This document shows, piece by piece, positions 21,901 through 32,936 of a stretch of 64,000 nucleotides of DNA. The DNA is taken from contig CM075649.1 in the NCBI GenBank assembly GCA_037953625.1, positions 122,695,290-122,759,289 on the forward strand, written 5' to 3'. The notes under the pieces are model-generated. The model was not told the DNA's origin. It saw nothing but the letters and a program-made list of their open reading frames with translations, and did not search any database. Origin of the DNA: Crotalaria pallida. Taxonomy: Eukaryota; Streptophyta; Magnoliopsida; Fabales; Fabaceae. The position numbers and the translations under genes are program-made. How positions within the stretch are numbered: the stretch's first letter is position 1; each line of letters opens with the position of its first letter.

Positions 21901-22368
21901 AGGGCAGCCACCAATCTTCTCTTGCTGACTAAGACAAGTGTTGAAATCCCCTATAACAATCCAAGGAATATTTATATGAGTCTGCATACCCTGTATCACC
22001 CTCCATAACTCCTTCCTTTCATTTTGGTCATTTTCAGCATAAATGAAAGTCACAAACATTTGCTTTTGATTCTGCTTGAAGATAACATGACACATCACAT
22101 ACTGTGCAGACCTAGCAACCACTGTTACCTCAAACACATCCAGCCTCCAAAGAACCCAAATCCTCCCAATCACACTTACATTTAGGTTTATATAAGAACC
22201 CCAACCATTTGCAATACTCCTCTGAACCTGTTGATAAGAGCTTCCTCTCAACTTATTTTCTAGAATAGCAAACAATCCTAAATTATAATTATTCAACAAC
22301 TCACGAACCTTTTTTTGTTTTCGAGGGTGGTTCAACCCTCGAATATTCCATGCTCCAATCTTATCCAT
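18971..22368 (-). pseudogene. LINE ORF2: endonuclease, reverse transcriptase, zf-RVT; one frameshift
   Basis: ORF2 starts at ATG 22368 (MDKIGAWNIRGLNHP); an upstream ATG at 22458 in this frame lies inside ORF1 and is less likely. The APE-type endonuclease shows AWNIRGL, GDFN and SDHSAI. The RT region has NKAPGPDGFG, RQGDPLSPLLF and the catalytic FADD (LAFADDLMVF). A zf-RVT domain (VPKHSFISWLA, FCSLCL, HLFFEC) precedes the stop at 18971. Near 20940 the frame breaks just after AWDIV: one missing base shifts the rest, and the RT part continues in another frame from about 20945 down. Apart from that I see no stops. The protein would nick DNA and copy the element RNA at the nick. Confidence 0.92.
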
Positions 22369-23695
22369 GAGGGGGTACATTTGAAGATTCCCCTTTGTGC
22401 CCCTCCATACTACTCTGTTTGACCTTACTCCTAGTGGACACTGAGATCCACCCTTCATTATTTGTTTCTTTCTGTTTCCCTTTATCTTCAGCTGATTTAG
22501 ACACTGTCAGATCCTCTACAACTGTTGCCACAGAGACTAGAGCTTCTGCTACATTCTCCTGAGGAACAATCCCCTTATCAATATTTTCCTTCAATTTTAA
22601 AGCTTGATCTAGCTTCTCCATGTCCTGTTGGGTTGGTTTATTTTTAACAACCCACTCCTGTCTAACTCCTTTTTTGCACATCTTTGCATCATGTCCATAT
22701 GCTGAACATTTTGTGCACAATGTTGGCTTCCATTCATACTTCACTGTTTGAGACACAATTATTCCCTTTTCATCTTCAAAATGAATCTCTTCAGGTAGAA
22801 TGGCAGGGTCTACCTCAACCAAAACCCTAGCATAACTGATTCTATTCCTCTCTTCAGTGACTTTATCAGCCATAATAGGGGTTCCAACCAAACTGGCTAT
22901 CTTCCCAAGAGCAGTAGCCCCCCAGAATTTTAGATTCAGATTTGGCAACTGAATCCATATAGGCACCTTGTCAAGAAAATTCTTTGAAACAGGCCTTCCT
23001 GTCCATGGAGCAATTATCAATGGCTTCCTGTCAAAATGAAATACTCCAACATCCAGAACACTATTTCTCCCTTCAATGGTATTAAATCTCACTATCAAAG
23101 TACCATCAGCATTCATTAACAACTTATCTATCCCATACTGTCCCCAAGCTTTTTTGATAAAGCCACTAAGAACAGGGTAAGGGGGATTGGCTCCTAACAC
23201 ATAACAAACTATAGCATTTTGCCAGTACTTAACCTCATCCTCTATATCTGTAGGCTCAATTTTCCCCAAGGCAATGCCATCTTTCATCATAGGCTGGTGA
23301 AAATTTAGTTTACCACCCGCATTTCGTAGTTTTGAAATATCAAAACTATCCCATACATTCTGTTTTGGCATCTCATCTTTATTCTTTTCTGTTATTTCTG
23401 GTGCCTGCGATCGTGGGCTTGTATCTTCATTACTCTCTTGTTGTTGCTGATCACTACTCTCTATTTGATTCACAGATAAACCTTGTTTCTTGACCCTGTC
23501 CCGAATCAATTCAATACTCTGCACCAACGACTCCAGTTGCTTAGGCGTCAAGGCATCTATTGCTTCCAGATCCTCCTCATCAAGTTGGGACAAATCAAAG
23601 ACTTGTTGCGATTTCTCATGCTTTGAAGACGAACCAGGTGTTTTTGTCGAGGGTGACTTTGGGGGCCGCCCCCTCTTCTTGGCCATGGTGGCCAC
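22361..23695 (-). CDS. LINE ORF1 protein (DUF4283, CCHC zinc knuckle, AT-hook-like start)
   Basis: The 444-residue frame is intact. Residues 1-15 contain KKRGRPPKSP, an AT-hook-like motif, followed by a serine/glutamine-rich linker. Residues about 150-310 form a DUF4283-like domain (DEVKYWQNAIVCYVLG, PIWIQLPNLNLKFW). A CCHC knuckle (CTKCSAYGHDAKMC) lies near residue 335. The tail is low-complexity. By analogy with other LINEs it binds element RNA as a ribonucleoprotein. Its last codons overlap the ORF2 start: ATGGATAA at 22361-22368 holds the ORF2 ATG and the ORF1 TAA, suggesting ORF2 translation by termination-reinitiation. Confidence 0.9.
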   Translation of the reverse strand: MATMAKKRGRPPKSPSTKTPGSSSKHEKSQQVFDLSQLDEEDLEAIDALTPKQLESLVQSIELIRDRVKKQGLSVNQIESSDQQQQESNEDTSPRSQAPEITEKNKDEMPKQNVWDSFDISKLRNAGGKLNFHQPMMKDGIALGKIEPTDIEDEVKYWQNAIVCYVLGANPPYPVLSGFIKKAWGQYGIDKLLMNADGTLIVRFNTIEGRNSVLDVGVFHFDRKPLIIAPWTGRPVSKNFLDKVPIWIQLPNLNLKFWGATALGKIASLVGTPIMADKVTEERNRISYARVLVEVDPAILPEEIHFEDEKGIIVSQTVKYEWKPTLCTKCSAYGHDAKMCKKGVRQEWVVKNKPTQQDMEKLDQALKLKENIDKGIVPQENVAEALVSVATVVEDLTVSKSAEDKGKQKETNNEGWISVSTRSKVKQSSMEGHKGESSNVPPHG

Positions 23696-24127
23696 GCCGG
23701 CGTTAGAGAACCCTAAACACCGTGAGAGAGAAGAGAGAGAAGAAATTTCCCTATAAATGCATATATTAAAAGTATGATGTTAATATATGGTATAAAGAAT
23801 AAAGATGTAAATTAAAATTTGATTTGAGAAATAAGTAATACTTTATAATTTGTCTAATTAATCAATTTTTTTATATGCAATTTTTTTTTTGGTAGGGGAG
23901 GATGGAGAGCACAGTTATTTAGGTTTAAACTCGGGTATGCTCATATTTGATGTGTCGTCATGGACATGTCAAAAGAATAAATTATAATTAAAGTGCATCA
24001 ATTGATGTGGTATTTTGCTCATAATAAAAAAAATATGTTGTATAGGTTTTTATCATATTTTAAGCATAAAATGTGTGGTTAAATATGCTGTAATTTTTTT
24101 TGAATTTCTCAAAGTATCCACCTAAGT

Positions 24128-24300
24128 AATTGTGTGACTAATCCTTTTTACATTATCGGGCTCTTTCGAGAGTAGTCTCCCGGCAAGGCATTTTACATTC
24201 ACAAGAGTCGGGGATCGAACCCTCAAGCATATGCTTAAGTAGCAACAAATCACTAACCATCTATACTAATATCTATTGGTAAATATAGTGTAAATATAAT
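24128..24300 (-). mobile_element. tRNA-derived SINE, minus strand
   Basis: On the minus strand a B-box-like GGTTCGATCCC sits about 35 bp after an A-box-like TAGATGGTTAGTGAT, followed by a tRNA-unrelated body (CGGGAGACTACTCTCGAAAG) and an A-rich end. The same unit is in B2 near 62400-62545. Exact ends are not fixed because I cannot find a clear TSD. It cannot fold as a tRNA gene. Confidence 0.6.
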
Positions 24301-25192
24301 ATTTAGTGTTTGTTTTTCTTTTTTTAATTGTTAAGTACAATAGAATAGATACGGGAAAAACATTGTGGTGGTTCATTAAGTCAATACATATTACAATATA
24401 TTTTTTTACTTTGAGTAAATATCAACGACTTCGGGGATATCACTATGTACAATGCAAAATATGTTTGTTCATGTGGCAAAATATAGGTTTTGATGAATAT
24501 AGCCCTTATTTAAAATTTGTTTTCTTCTCAAAATCAAAATGGTGTAATGTTGGACCTATTTTATAATATTTTTTTAAAATATAAGCAAAAGTAACTAATT
24601 TTCTTAAATTTTATTTAATTCTCAATGCTAGTTTTCTAAAACATACATAGAAAATTGTAACCTCTTTTAATTTTTGTTTCATTCTCTTCATTACTTTACT
24701 AAAATACCTCTATTTTTGATTAATTTGAGAAAATTAAATACAATTAACTAACTTCCTTTATAAGCATGATTTTAATATTTTTGGCTTATATTTTAAAGCG
24801 GAGGGAGTACCTCCATTCTTATTTATTTGTCCTATTTTAAAAAATAACATTTTTTTTAGGAAATGTAATCATCTTTAAAATTTGCAATATATTAATTGTG
24901 TTTTTCCCACTATATCATTTCTCTCTTTATAATTATTAAGTTTTTTCACTACTTACGTAAATCAAGATCGATTAAATAAGATTAAATATAAAAAATCAAG
25001 ATCGATTAAATAAGATTAAATATAAAAAATAGCATTTACTATAACATTCTTGAAATCCTAAAAATACAAATAAAAAGGAATAAAAAACTTCTAAAAAAAC
25101 GACAAATAATAAAATACAGAAAGAGTGATTATTTTTAATAATTATTTTTAGCTTAAGTATACTTTGTATACCATCAATACTATGTATGAATG

Positions 25193-25292
25193 TCCGCGTA
25201 AGACAGCCCAGTTTCTGCAGAGACATTTAGGATTTCCCCCTCCCCAGGTCATGGGTTCTAGTCCCAGACCTCCCATATAAACCCAAAAAAAA
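25193..25292 (+). mobile_element. Miniature tRNA-derived SINE with 16-bp TSD (copy A)
   Basis: A 100-bp insert is flanked by ATACTATGTATGAATG at 25177-25192 and 25293-25308 and ends in a run of A. It contains a B-box-like GGTTCTAGTCCC; the A-box region is damaged here (CAGCCCAGTTTCTG) but better kept in B2 (CAGCCCAGTTGGTGG, 63460s). Size, A tail and long TSD fit L1-driven SINE insertion. At about 100 bp it is unusually short, barely more than a tRNA. Confidence 0.75.
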
Positions 25293-25394
25293 ATACTATG
25301 TATGAATGGTTTCAAATAACCGGTCTCAATCTTCATTTTGCAATTTTGAATTCGATAAGCATTTGAAGTGTAACTCTTGTTTTATTAATAACTA

Positions 25395-25667
25395 CTACCT
25401 CCGTCCCTAAATATAAAGCCCTCTTGACACTTTTATTTTGTCCCTATTTATAAAGCCTCATACCAATTTTCAATGATCATTAATTACTTTTTTCCACAAA
25501 CACCCCTATTTATTTAACACTTTTTAGATTCCCAATAATATTAATAGGGGTAATTTTGAAATTACATATCAAAATTTCACATTTTCAATACAATTAACTA
25601 AATTATTCCACTTTCTCAATGGACGTGAAATCCCCCAAAGAGGCTTTATATTTAGGGACGGAGGGAG
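25395..25667. mobile_element. Stowaway-type MITE (copy A)
   Basis: A 273-bp element has terminal inverted repeats CTACCTCCGTCCCTAAATAT and its complement ending GGGACGGAGGGAG, flanked by TA on both sides (25393-25394, 25668-25669). It has no coding capacity; Tc1/mariner transposase would act in trans. A copy of equal length is at 63655-63927. A degenerate fragment of a related MITE ends near 24806, and another end-to-end fragment starts there. Confidence 0.88.
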
Positions 25668-27281
25668 TAATATATTAACCGTTTTTTAATATTGTCAGCA
25701 TTAAATGCAATATTAATTTATTTTAGCACGTGTAACTCTCCAAACATTAGGAGAGCTACTAATTTAGTACCTCCGATTTAGGGATGACAATTTCATACTG
25801 TGAATGGGGATCCCGACGGGGACTGCCCCGTTTGGGGCCCCACGAGCGGGAACTTTTCCCCGTGGGGACGGGGATGGGGGAGAAATTCTTCCCGGGATAA
25901 TTTCGGGGCGGGGAATGGGATTTGTTCCCCCGTCCCCGCGGAGACCCTGTCCCCGAACATTTACACATATGTCTTTATAAATTTATTTGTATATAGATTT
26001 AATATTAGGTGTTTTTGTAATTTCAAATCTATAATAATAATAATAATAATAATAATTTAAAAAAATACATTAGACTGCTGAATTAAAAAGTTAGAATAGA
26101 AAATTAGAAATTCACAAATTAGATGTCCTATATATTATCCTACTTCTTCTCCTTCTTCTTCGTTCTATACTTTCTCCACTCCTGTAGGGTCTGCCGACCA
26201 TATACGGACCCGAGTCTCACCAAAGGGTTCCTCTAAGCGCATTTTGCTCGGTTTACCTGTCATGAAAGTCTTTTTCTCGGACTTGTGGGATCCGAGCATA
26301 CGAGAGGGCTAGACTCGGACTTGATGGAACCGAGCCTTACGATCGGTCCCCAATCCATCAGGCTCGGGACTCTAGGACCGAGACTGTTAGGAAATAAGAT
26401 GCGACAAACGCAGCGGAAAAAAAAATATATATCCTATTTCCACCCAGGATCCATGTGAAAGCATGATTTGATATAGGGAATAAAATTACCTTTTGCAGGG
26501 AAGAGGAGACCAACGAATCTTATCACGAACGCTTCGTCAATCACGAGCACATCAATGTGTTGTGCCTCTATCGGTATCCACACGAACAAATTCCCAATTG
26601 GAGTCACGTCTCTCTTCTCAATGCTAGCAGAGAAGAGAGAGTCTGTGTATCACTCACTCTCTGATATGACGGCTAGGGTTACCGTTCTGTGTCTCACACA
26701 TATATAACCCCTAAAGCTAATAATATTATATTTATAATATTATCAGACCAACTGGTTGGGATTTTTAGGAGATAAATTCGAATTCTATCTTATATGTAGA
26801 AGATAAAATCAAATTTATATCTTATACATAAAGATAAAACGAATCATATCTTAATCATATCAGAAAGATTTAATTTTATAAAAATACAACTATTGTATTT
26901 TTTATCAAATGTAATATCTCCAATTTTATCTGCTCTTAGTGTGTGACCCTATAGGTTCCTGTAACGTTGGCAGTAATGTTAAAATCACATTTTAATTTTA
27001 CAAGCAATGAGTGGTATCTAGCAAGACATCATTGCTACCCAAGTGACAGGAATGTCTGTGATATGACTAAACCTTTTACTGTGACCAATGAACATGTGTA
27101 AGTTTAATCCCTTTGTCCAAATATCATAGTTACACTCATGGCATGGAACGTGTCACCCATGAATAGTGTAACCTATGGTTTCTTGATCCCTGAGTAGACG
27201 CGTCTAAACAAGTCTCGTCAATATCTCATATTGACTGTCTTGAGTATGGCCATACATTTCACCGTCTCACTCAATCAAGGG

Positions 27282-28950
27282 TGTTGGAAACCAACAAGAG
27301 GCCTAACAATCGAGTAGAGGGGGGTGAATAGGAGATTGAAGCTAATAAGGCAATTTTTCGATTTATTGAAAATTAAACTGATGTTGTTCGGTTTTAAAAG
27401 AAAACCCGAGCTTCTTTCCGAGCAAACAAGGTTAAATGATTAACCAATCAGATGAACAAAATGGTTAATCAGTTAACCGAGCTGCTTCAAGGTAGAGTTG
27501 GTTTTTGACTTAAGTTCGAAGAACAACACTCAAAGAGCCGAGCTAAGAAGAATAACAGTTCGAACTTAGATAAATGAAGATTAGCGGAATTAACGTTACG
27601 CTTGGCAGCAACAGATAAGAAGTAAAGAAAGAACACCAGAGATTTATCCTGGTTCACTCTCACCCTGAGAGCTAGTCCAGTCCCCTCTGAAAACCTTTCA
27701 GAGAGCTTTCACTAAAAATCGATTTTCTGGGTTACAAAGGATTTATAAGAGCCTACCCCTCTAGACCTATCCAATCAAACGAGTGTACCAAACTCGTGAC
27801 AAACTACCCACAACAAATCGACGACCAAAGAACCTCTTTGGAACCTTTACAAATTGAAGCTTTCTCGATCAGAGACCAGCTTCTCAAAACAGCAAATACA
27901 ACGAAGAAGATGATGAAAGTGTATGGCTCCAATTCAAACACTCTTCGAATATGATGAAAGATTGAATAACAAGAGTGAGTCAATTCTAGAAGGATTTCAC
28001 AGAGAAGAACTGATTTGAACTTAAAGTTAAGATTTGAAAGTTTTAACTCTCTAAGTTCGTATAAAAATCGAATGTTCTTCTTCTCTGTGAGTTTTTGATT
28101 TCTGCTCTGTTTGAAGGAAAAAATGAAAGTTTAAGTTCTGAAAAAAATGGTTGTAAAAGAATCAATAATCCATCATATGTGCTAACGTTGAAAACCTCCT
28201 CTTTTATAGTCTCCTCTTTTCTGCAGAGAAAGAGAGAAAGAGAGCTGTACGGAGATGGGGTTTCCAACGGTAACATTTAGATAGCAGAGCAGTGATGGTG
28301 ACAGTTCACCAACCTTGGTTTAACTCATTTTGAATTTCAAACTTGTCAGAGCATAGGAGCTAAACCTAGGACTTCTACCCAGACTCAACGGTAATAAAAA
28401 GTACGGGACATTTGAGCAGAGTTCGAAGGTTGAAGACGATGCATTGTTGAAGACGATGAACAGAGATTGTCGAGCTTTTGGCTTTGTTCGAGCTTGGTGT
28501 TTCTGAGCTTGATCTGAGCGTCGGCAAATAGTCAAGTTTAGAACGATCAACCTGAGCTTATTTACCCTATCAGATGTTGTGACTGTTTCGAGCTTAATCC
28601 GAGCGAGTACCGAGCAAATAATCACCCGAGCTTACTGCCTTGAAATGAAGAACCGAGCTTGCAAACTTGGATGAACTTTGGCCTTGATCACGGGCCGAGT
28701 CAAAGCCGAGCTTGAGCTACAAAAGCTGACTTGATGCAGGTAGCGAAGAACCCTAGTTTTCCGAGCTTCTGCCGAGCCTCTGCCTTTGGCGGAACGCATA
28801 CGCAAAACAAAGATTCCGAGCCTCTTCAGAGCTTGTACCTTTAGCTGAACGCTTGCGCTGATAAGTCTGACTTGTCTAACGCTAAGCACAAGCCGAGTCT
28901 GTTTATTTGACATCATCAAAAGCTCTTTGATTCTGCATTGTGAGTCTACA
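27282..28950 (-). mobile_element. SIRE-like solo LTR
   Basis: A 1669-bp sequence with TG...CA ends and perfect 5-bp TSD AAGGG (27277-27281, 28951-28955) splits the Angela 3' LTR; the other Angela LTR shows the clean site near 47450. Shared phrases with the SIRE LTRs (TTTATCCTGGTTCACT near 27645) place it in that group, minus orientation. It has its own palindrome pair: GGTTAA-ATGA-TTAACC (27430-27445) and GGTTAA-TCAG-TTAACC (27463-27478), 33 bp apart. From 28490 to 28900 the motif CCGAGCTT and variants recur many times. No genes are seen; internal sequence was lost by LTR-LTR recombination. Confidence 0.85.
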
Positions 28951-29015
28951 AAGGGGCCCAGAGATATAATTCATATTGATAAGGAAGGAAAAATCCCATC
29001 TACGTCACTCACATC

Positions 29016-32000
29016 TGTAACACTCCTTGTATATCATCTTACTTTATAAGAAAAGTAATAAGTTTGTGATTACTTGGACTTGTTGTTGTTGGAAAAAGAT
29101 CTGAAAATAAGAATTTATCCCTTCCCTTGAAAATTTATTTTCACAAACACTTGATTGATAATGAAGGTGACTTAGTAAAATCAGAGTTTGCGGAAACATA
29201 GTAAAATCAGCATATTATACTCCCAAAATATATCAAGTGTAACAAGTCCATTAATACCAATTAAGTATTATTATGAAACTGAATTCTTCTTATGATACCT
29301 CTTTCCAAAATATGTATCATATAAATTCTATTAAAAATAGAAATGTTATAGAGCTGGTCACTGGTCCTTTGTCCAAACATCCTTCTGGTCGGATCCTCGA
29401 TATCTGCACAACGGGTTCCCAACCCACACTCTCTACACTCTGCATGCACCTAAGGGACATCTCCCCTTACTGATTCTTGTACAAGCTAGATGCACGGTCA
29501 ACACCTAATAAGGGCATGGGGTTAGCTATACATATTCGCATAATCAAATGGGAATAAATCTAACATCCACAAGTCAACATGTAGCAAACCATGATGCATA
29601 ATCATATGAGCACACCCGGTTAATCATAATTCTTTCAATGCAGGTGGCATGATGCATGATTTCCTTCCACAACTGAGGCCTCTAAAGTCCATCTTGGACG
29701 TCCATCCAATACATCCTTGTGTTCCTGGAACACCGACATTCGTTCCCAGAACGTAATGCCGAACCATACTTGGATAATAAGCATCACTCCCAGAGTGTGC
29801 ACCACGTTCCCAGAACGTGTAGCAAACCATACTTGGAATAATAAGCATCACTCCCAGAGTGTGCATCATGTTCCCAGAACGCATACGTTCCCAGAACGCA
29901 TAAAAACCAGGTCCCGGACACTGGCCACATATCTATAATGTGTAATCAAGTAGGTTGCATCTCAATGTGTTCCCAGAACACTAACATACGTTCCCAGAAC
30001 GTATAAAACCAGGTCCCAGACACTGGCCACATATCTATAATGTGTCATCAAGTAGGTTATAATTTGGTACTCCCGGAGTACCCTCCTCATATTCCCAGAA
30101 TATGATAAACGTTCCTACCAACCCATCTTCCATTCTATATGCATGAATGCACAATCATCAAGGTTGGTTTTATCTTTAATTCTATTATTACACCAATGTG
30201 TTCCCAGAACACTAACATACGTTCCCAGAATGTATCGCAAACCATACTTGGAATATAATCAAGCACCACTCCCGGAGTGTGCATCACGTTCCCAGAACGT
30301 ATCCAAGAAACCATGTCCCAAACAATGGCCACATTCCCAGAATGTGTCATCAAGTAGGTTGTATCAGTTTGGTACTCCTAGAGTACAGGGTCATGTTCCC
30401 ATTAATTCCATTATTATGACTTAGAAAACACAACTTCTGAATGATATCTTGAGGTATGGCTTTACTCATAAAATTCACCTTTGAATTTAAATTTAACATA
30501 TGCTCATAGACCTGGATTGAGAGAATATAATCATTGGTATTAGAAATCATTACTTAAAAACTTAACTTTTATTTTTAAGTTTCAGGTACTAACCGGTTAC
30601 ATCACCACCTAACCGGTTAGAATTACAGACCTGAACTTGAAACCACTGATTTTCAAAGAATCCTTTCTTGAATTCTCTACTCAATCCAATAACAAGGTCT
30701 TAGCATATCAAAATACCTCAAGTTCAACACATATTATCATTCAAAAGATCTAAGTCATATTACAATTTCCTTTATGCATAATTTCCTCTTGAAATTATCA
30801 TTTGATATTAAGGTATTAACTCATCACCTCCAATCTAAACCAAACAGTGCTCAAACACATGGTTTTAGATTGGTCTTTGTATGAAATTCTAGCTTAAACT
30901 TGAGTACAAATGGTATGGATACTTAGCCAATTTCAGAAATTCATTTTCTTTGAAAATTGACAGTATCTAACCGGTTACAAATTTTGACTAACCGATTAGA
31001 TTAGGCAGAACATACACTGAAAAATGAGGTTTTGCATACCATTTTCTACCATACTCAAATCTAACCAATTTCATTCATAAATAGAGTTTACATACCTTAA
31101 TATTAGTGTGTTCAACCACATAAACATATCTATCTTGCATGCATTCAATTTAGATACTCAAATTGCACATATTTCACAACTTAATGCATCAACTCACAGA
31201 ATACCCAAATAAGTCATGAATCCAACATCAATATAGCTTGCATGCATCTAGATAACATTGCTCATAACAATAATTGAGCTCAGATTGGCCTCCAAGCCAC
31301 TTAACCATTTCAACTTATGCCCTTTGAGTCTCTTGGTGACTCATCCTATATTCTACCACAATCTATTCTCATTCTAGCAAATAGTAAGCTTCCCCCTTAC
31401 CTTAGGTTCGTGCTTGATGAATCTAATCACTGGAATTTGCCAGATCTCCCCAGAATCCACAATCTCCATTTTCAGTTCACAACAGGTTTGACAGGGTCCA
31501 AAAACTACAAGATTTGACACATGAATTGGACAAACAAATCGGGGAAAACCATCAACACTCAATCTATGCAACATGAACTACGGATTTGAACAGATTTGAG
31601 ACTCAAAAAGTGCATGTGCTTACCCAAATCGAAGTCCTAAGCAAGCTCCAGAAACTCAGAATCAGTGATGACAGCTCCAACACCCTTACTTTGAAAGCTT
31701 CGTTCTCTTGATTCAAGGACTCTCAACTCAAAATCTTTATATCAATACAAAGCCCTTGATGTGAGCTTTGTAACAGTGTATCACTCATGTTCTAACTCTC
31801 AGAAACGAAGGAGAATTTCAGAGACGAACTTACAAACCCTAAACAGAGCTTCAACCCTAAATTAGGAGAGAATCAACCCCAAATCCTTCAACAATTCAGC
31901 CTTTTATAGACGAATTGGAGTAACATGCAAGGCGACACGTCTATCTCCACTCAAGGAAGGAAGAAATCGTGGCAATTTCTGGGTTAATTGGGTGATTACT

Positions 32001-32339
32001 CATCAAACGCACTAATCCCAATTTCTGAGTTTATCGTGTAACCGGTTACACAGCCCTTCTAACCGGTTACATACTGATAAAATTCAAAAATTAATAATTT
32101 AATTACTCTTTCTTCAAAAACATTTTTAATATTGCAATTAGGTCCCAACCCAAGGACTAAATTACAATATTCACATTTTTGTACAAAATAACCATATAAA
32201 AATATATCTCATATTTTTATATATAAAAACACATAATGTACAAAAACTAAAACCTTCAAAACTAATATAAATCAATTATAAAATAATTGTTATAATTAAT
32301 TTCTTGGTTATTTGGGAGACGAAAATTAGGGGTGTTACA
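29016..32339 (-). mobile_element. Tekay-like solo LTR, minus strand
   Basis: A 3.3-kb LTR with TSD ACATC (29011-29015, 32340-32344), again in the Angela 3' LTR. Its 5' part (high coordinates) is collinear with the TK-B LTR at 6378-9770, including all three TAACCGGTTA pairs and the hairpin array. The 3' part is about 0.6 kb shorter and lacks the TK-B ORF. No open frame of note. Confidence 0.9.
29717..30395. repeat. Hairpin array in minus Tekay solo LTR
   Basis: About 17 foldbacks of the NTC-NNN-GAN type lie in 680 bp, for example GGTACTC-CCG-GAGTACC (near 30066), ATATTC-CCA-GAATAT (near 30090), GTGTTC-CCA-GAACAC (near 29968 and 30198) and CACATTC-CCA-GAATGTG (near 30331). Between some of them the phrase AAACCATACTTGGA recurs, showing local unit duplication. 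Confidence 0.88.
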
Positions 32340-32922
32340 ACATCCCTCTACATGATTTGTCATATACCCGACTACAACCGTTATGATCACCTGGTTAAAG
32401 ATGACGTTTGATTGCGTGAAAGCATATAATTCCTCATGTTGGAAACCGTAGCGACTTCAGGTCGAAGGACCATGTACACCACTGTCACTATGAGAATCGC
32501 TTATGACACTCACTTAATAACCCATGTAGCATTCTCATGGCGGGTCAATCCAGTACACAATTGTCCCAATGTGTACTTATGTGAAGACTTGATATCCCAT
32601 ATCCATGACAGGTGAGATACAGTCATCAGTCTGCCATATACTAGTCTCAATGTATTATAGTTGTCCTTATTAACTATAATTCTCGACTAGGGAATCTTTA
32701 AGGATAATTATCAATCAATAAGATCTCACTATCAAGTCATGTACTTGATATTCTTATGACATTGAACTTATAATCCTAAGGACTTTATTACATCAATTTT
32801 AATTAAACAATTAAAATATAATAAATGAAATGCCTCATTATTATTAATAGTAATAATCAATAAACATGAAATAAGTACAAGTAAAAGAGAAAATACGATT
32901 GCCACTAGGGCACTCTCCAACA

Positions 32923-32936
32923 ATCTCCCACTTGCA
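32923..32936 (-). other. Polypurine tract of Angela-like element
   Basis: The minus strand reads GCAAGTGGGAGAT immediately before the TGTTGGAGAG start of the 3' LTR. The pol stop codon is directly adjacent. Confidence 0.75.

Larger units (their letters stand above)
18819..23743 (-). mobile_element. L1-type LINE, near full length
   Basis: A 4.9-kb non-LTR element on the minus strand, bounded by a 15-bp TSD. It has a short 5' UTR (23696-23743), ORF1, an ORF2 overlapping ORF1 by 8 nt, a 3' UTR of about 150 bp and a very short A tail (T run at 18819). The empty site survives in the sister repeat B2. ORF2 is broken by one frameshift, so the copy is inactive by itself, but its otherwise open frames suggest a fairly recent insertion. 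The domain set (DUF4283 and CCHC in ORF1; endonuclease, RT and zf-RVT in ORF2; no RNase H seen) fits plant L1 elements. Confidence 0.95.
23744..25769. repeat. Repeat unit A, right part
   Basis: It resumes after the LINE TSD and matches 61825 to 64000 in B2. It holds two SINEs, Stowaway-type MITEs and AT-rich filler with no gene. Around 24960-25028 a segment of about 34 bp containing AATCAAGATCGATTAAATAA is present twice in tandem; B2 has it once. The right edge is the split MITE at 25770. Confidence 0.8.

Noticed and set aside
24128..24300. True tRNA gene
   Set aside because: The B-box-like GGTTCGATCCC is there, but no cloverleaf can be drawn and the body is unrelated to tRNA; a SINE fits better.
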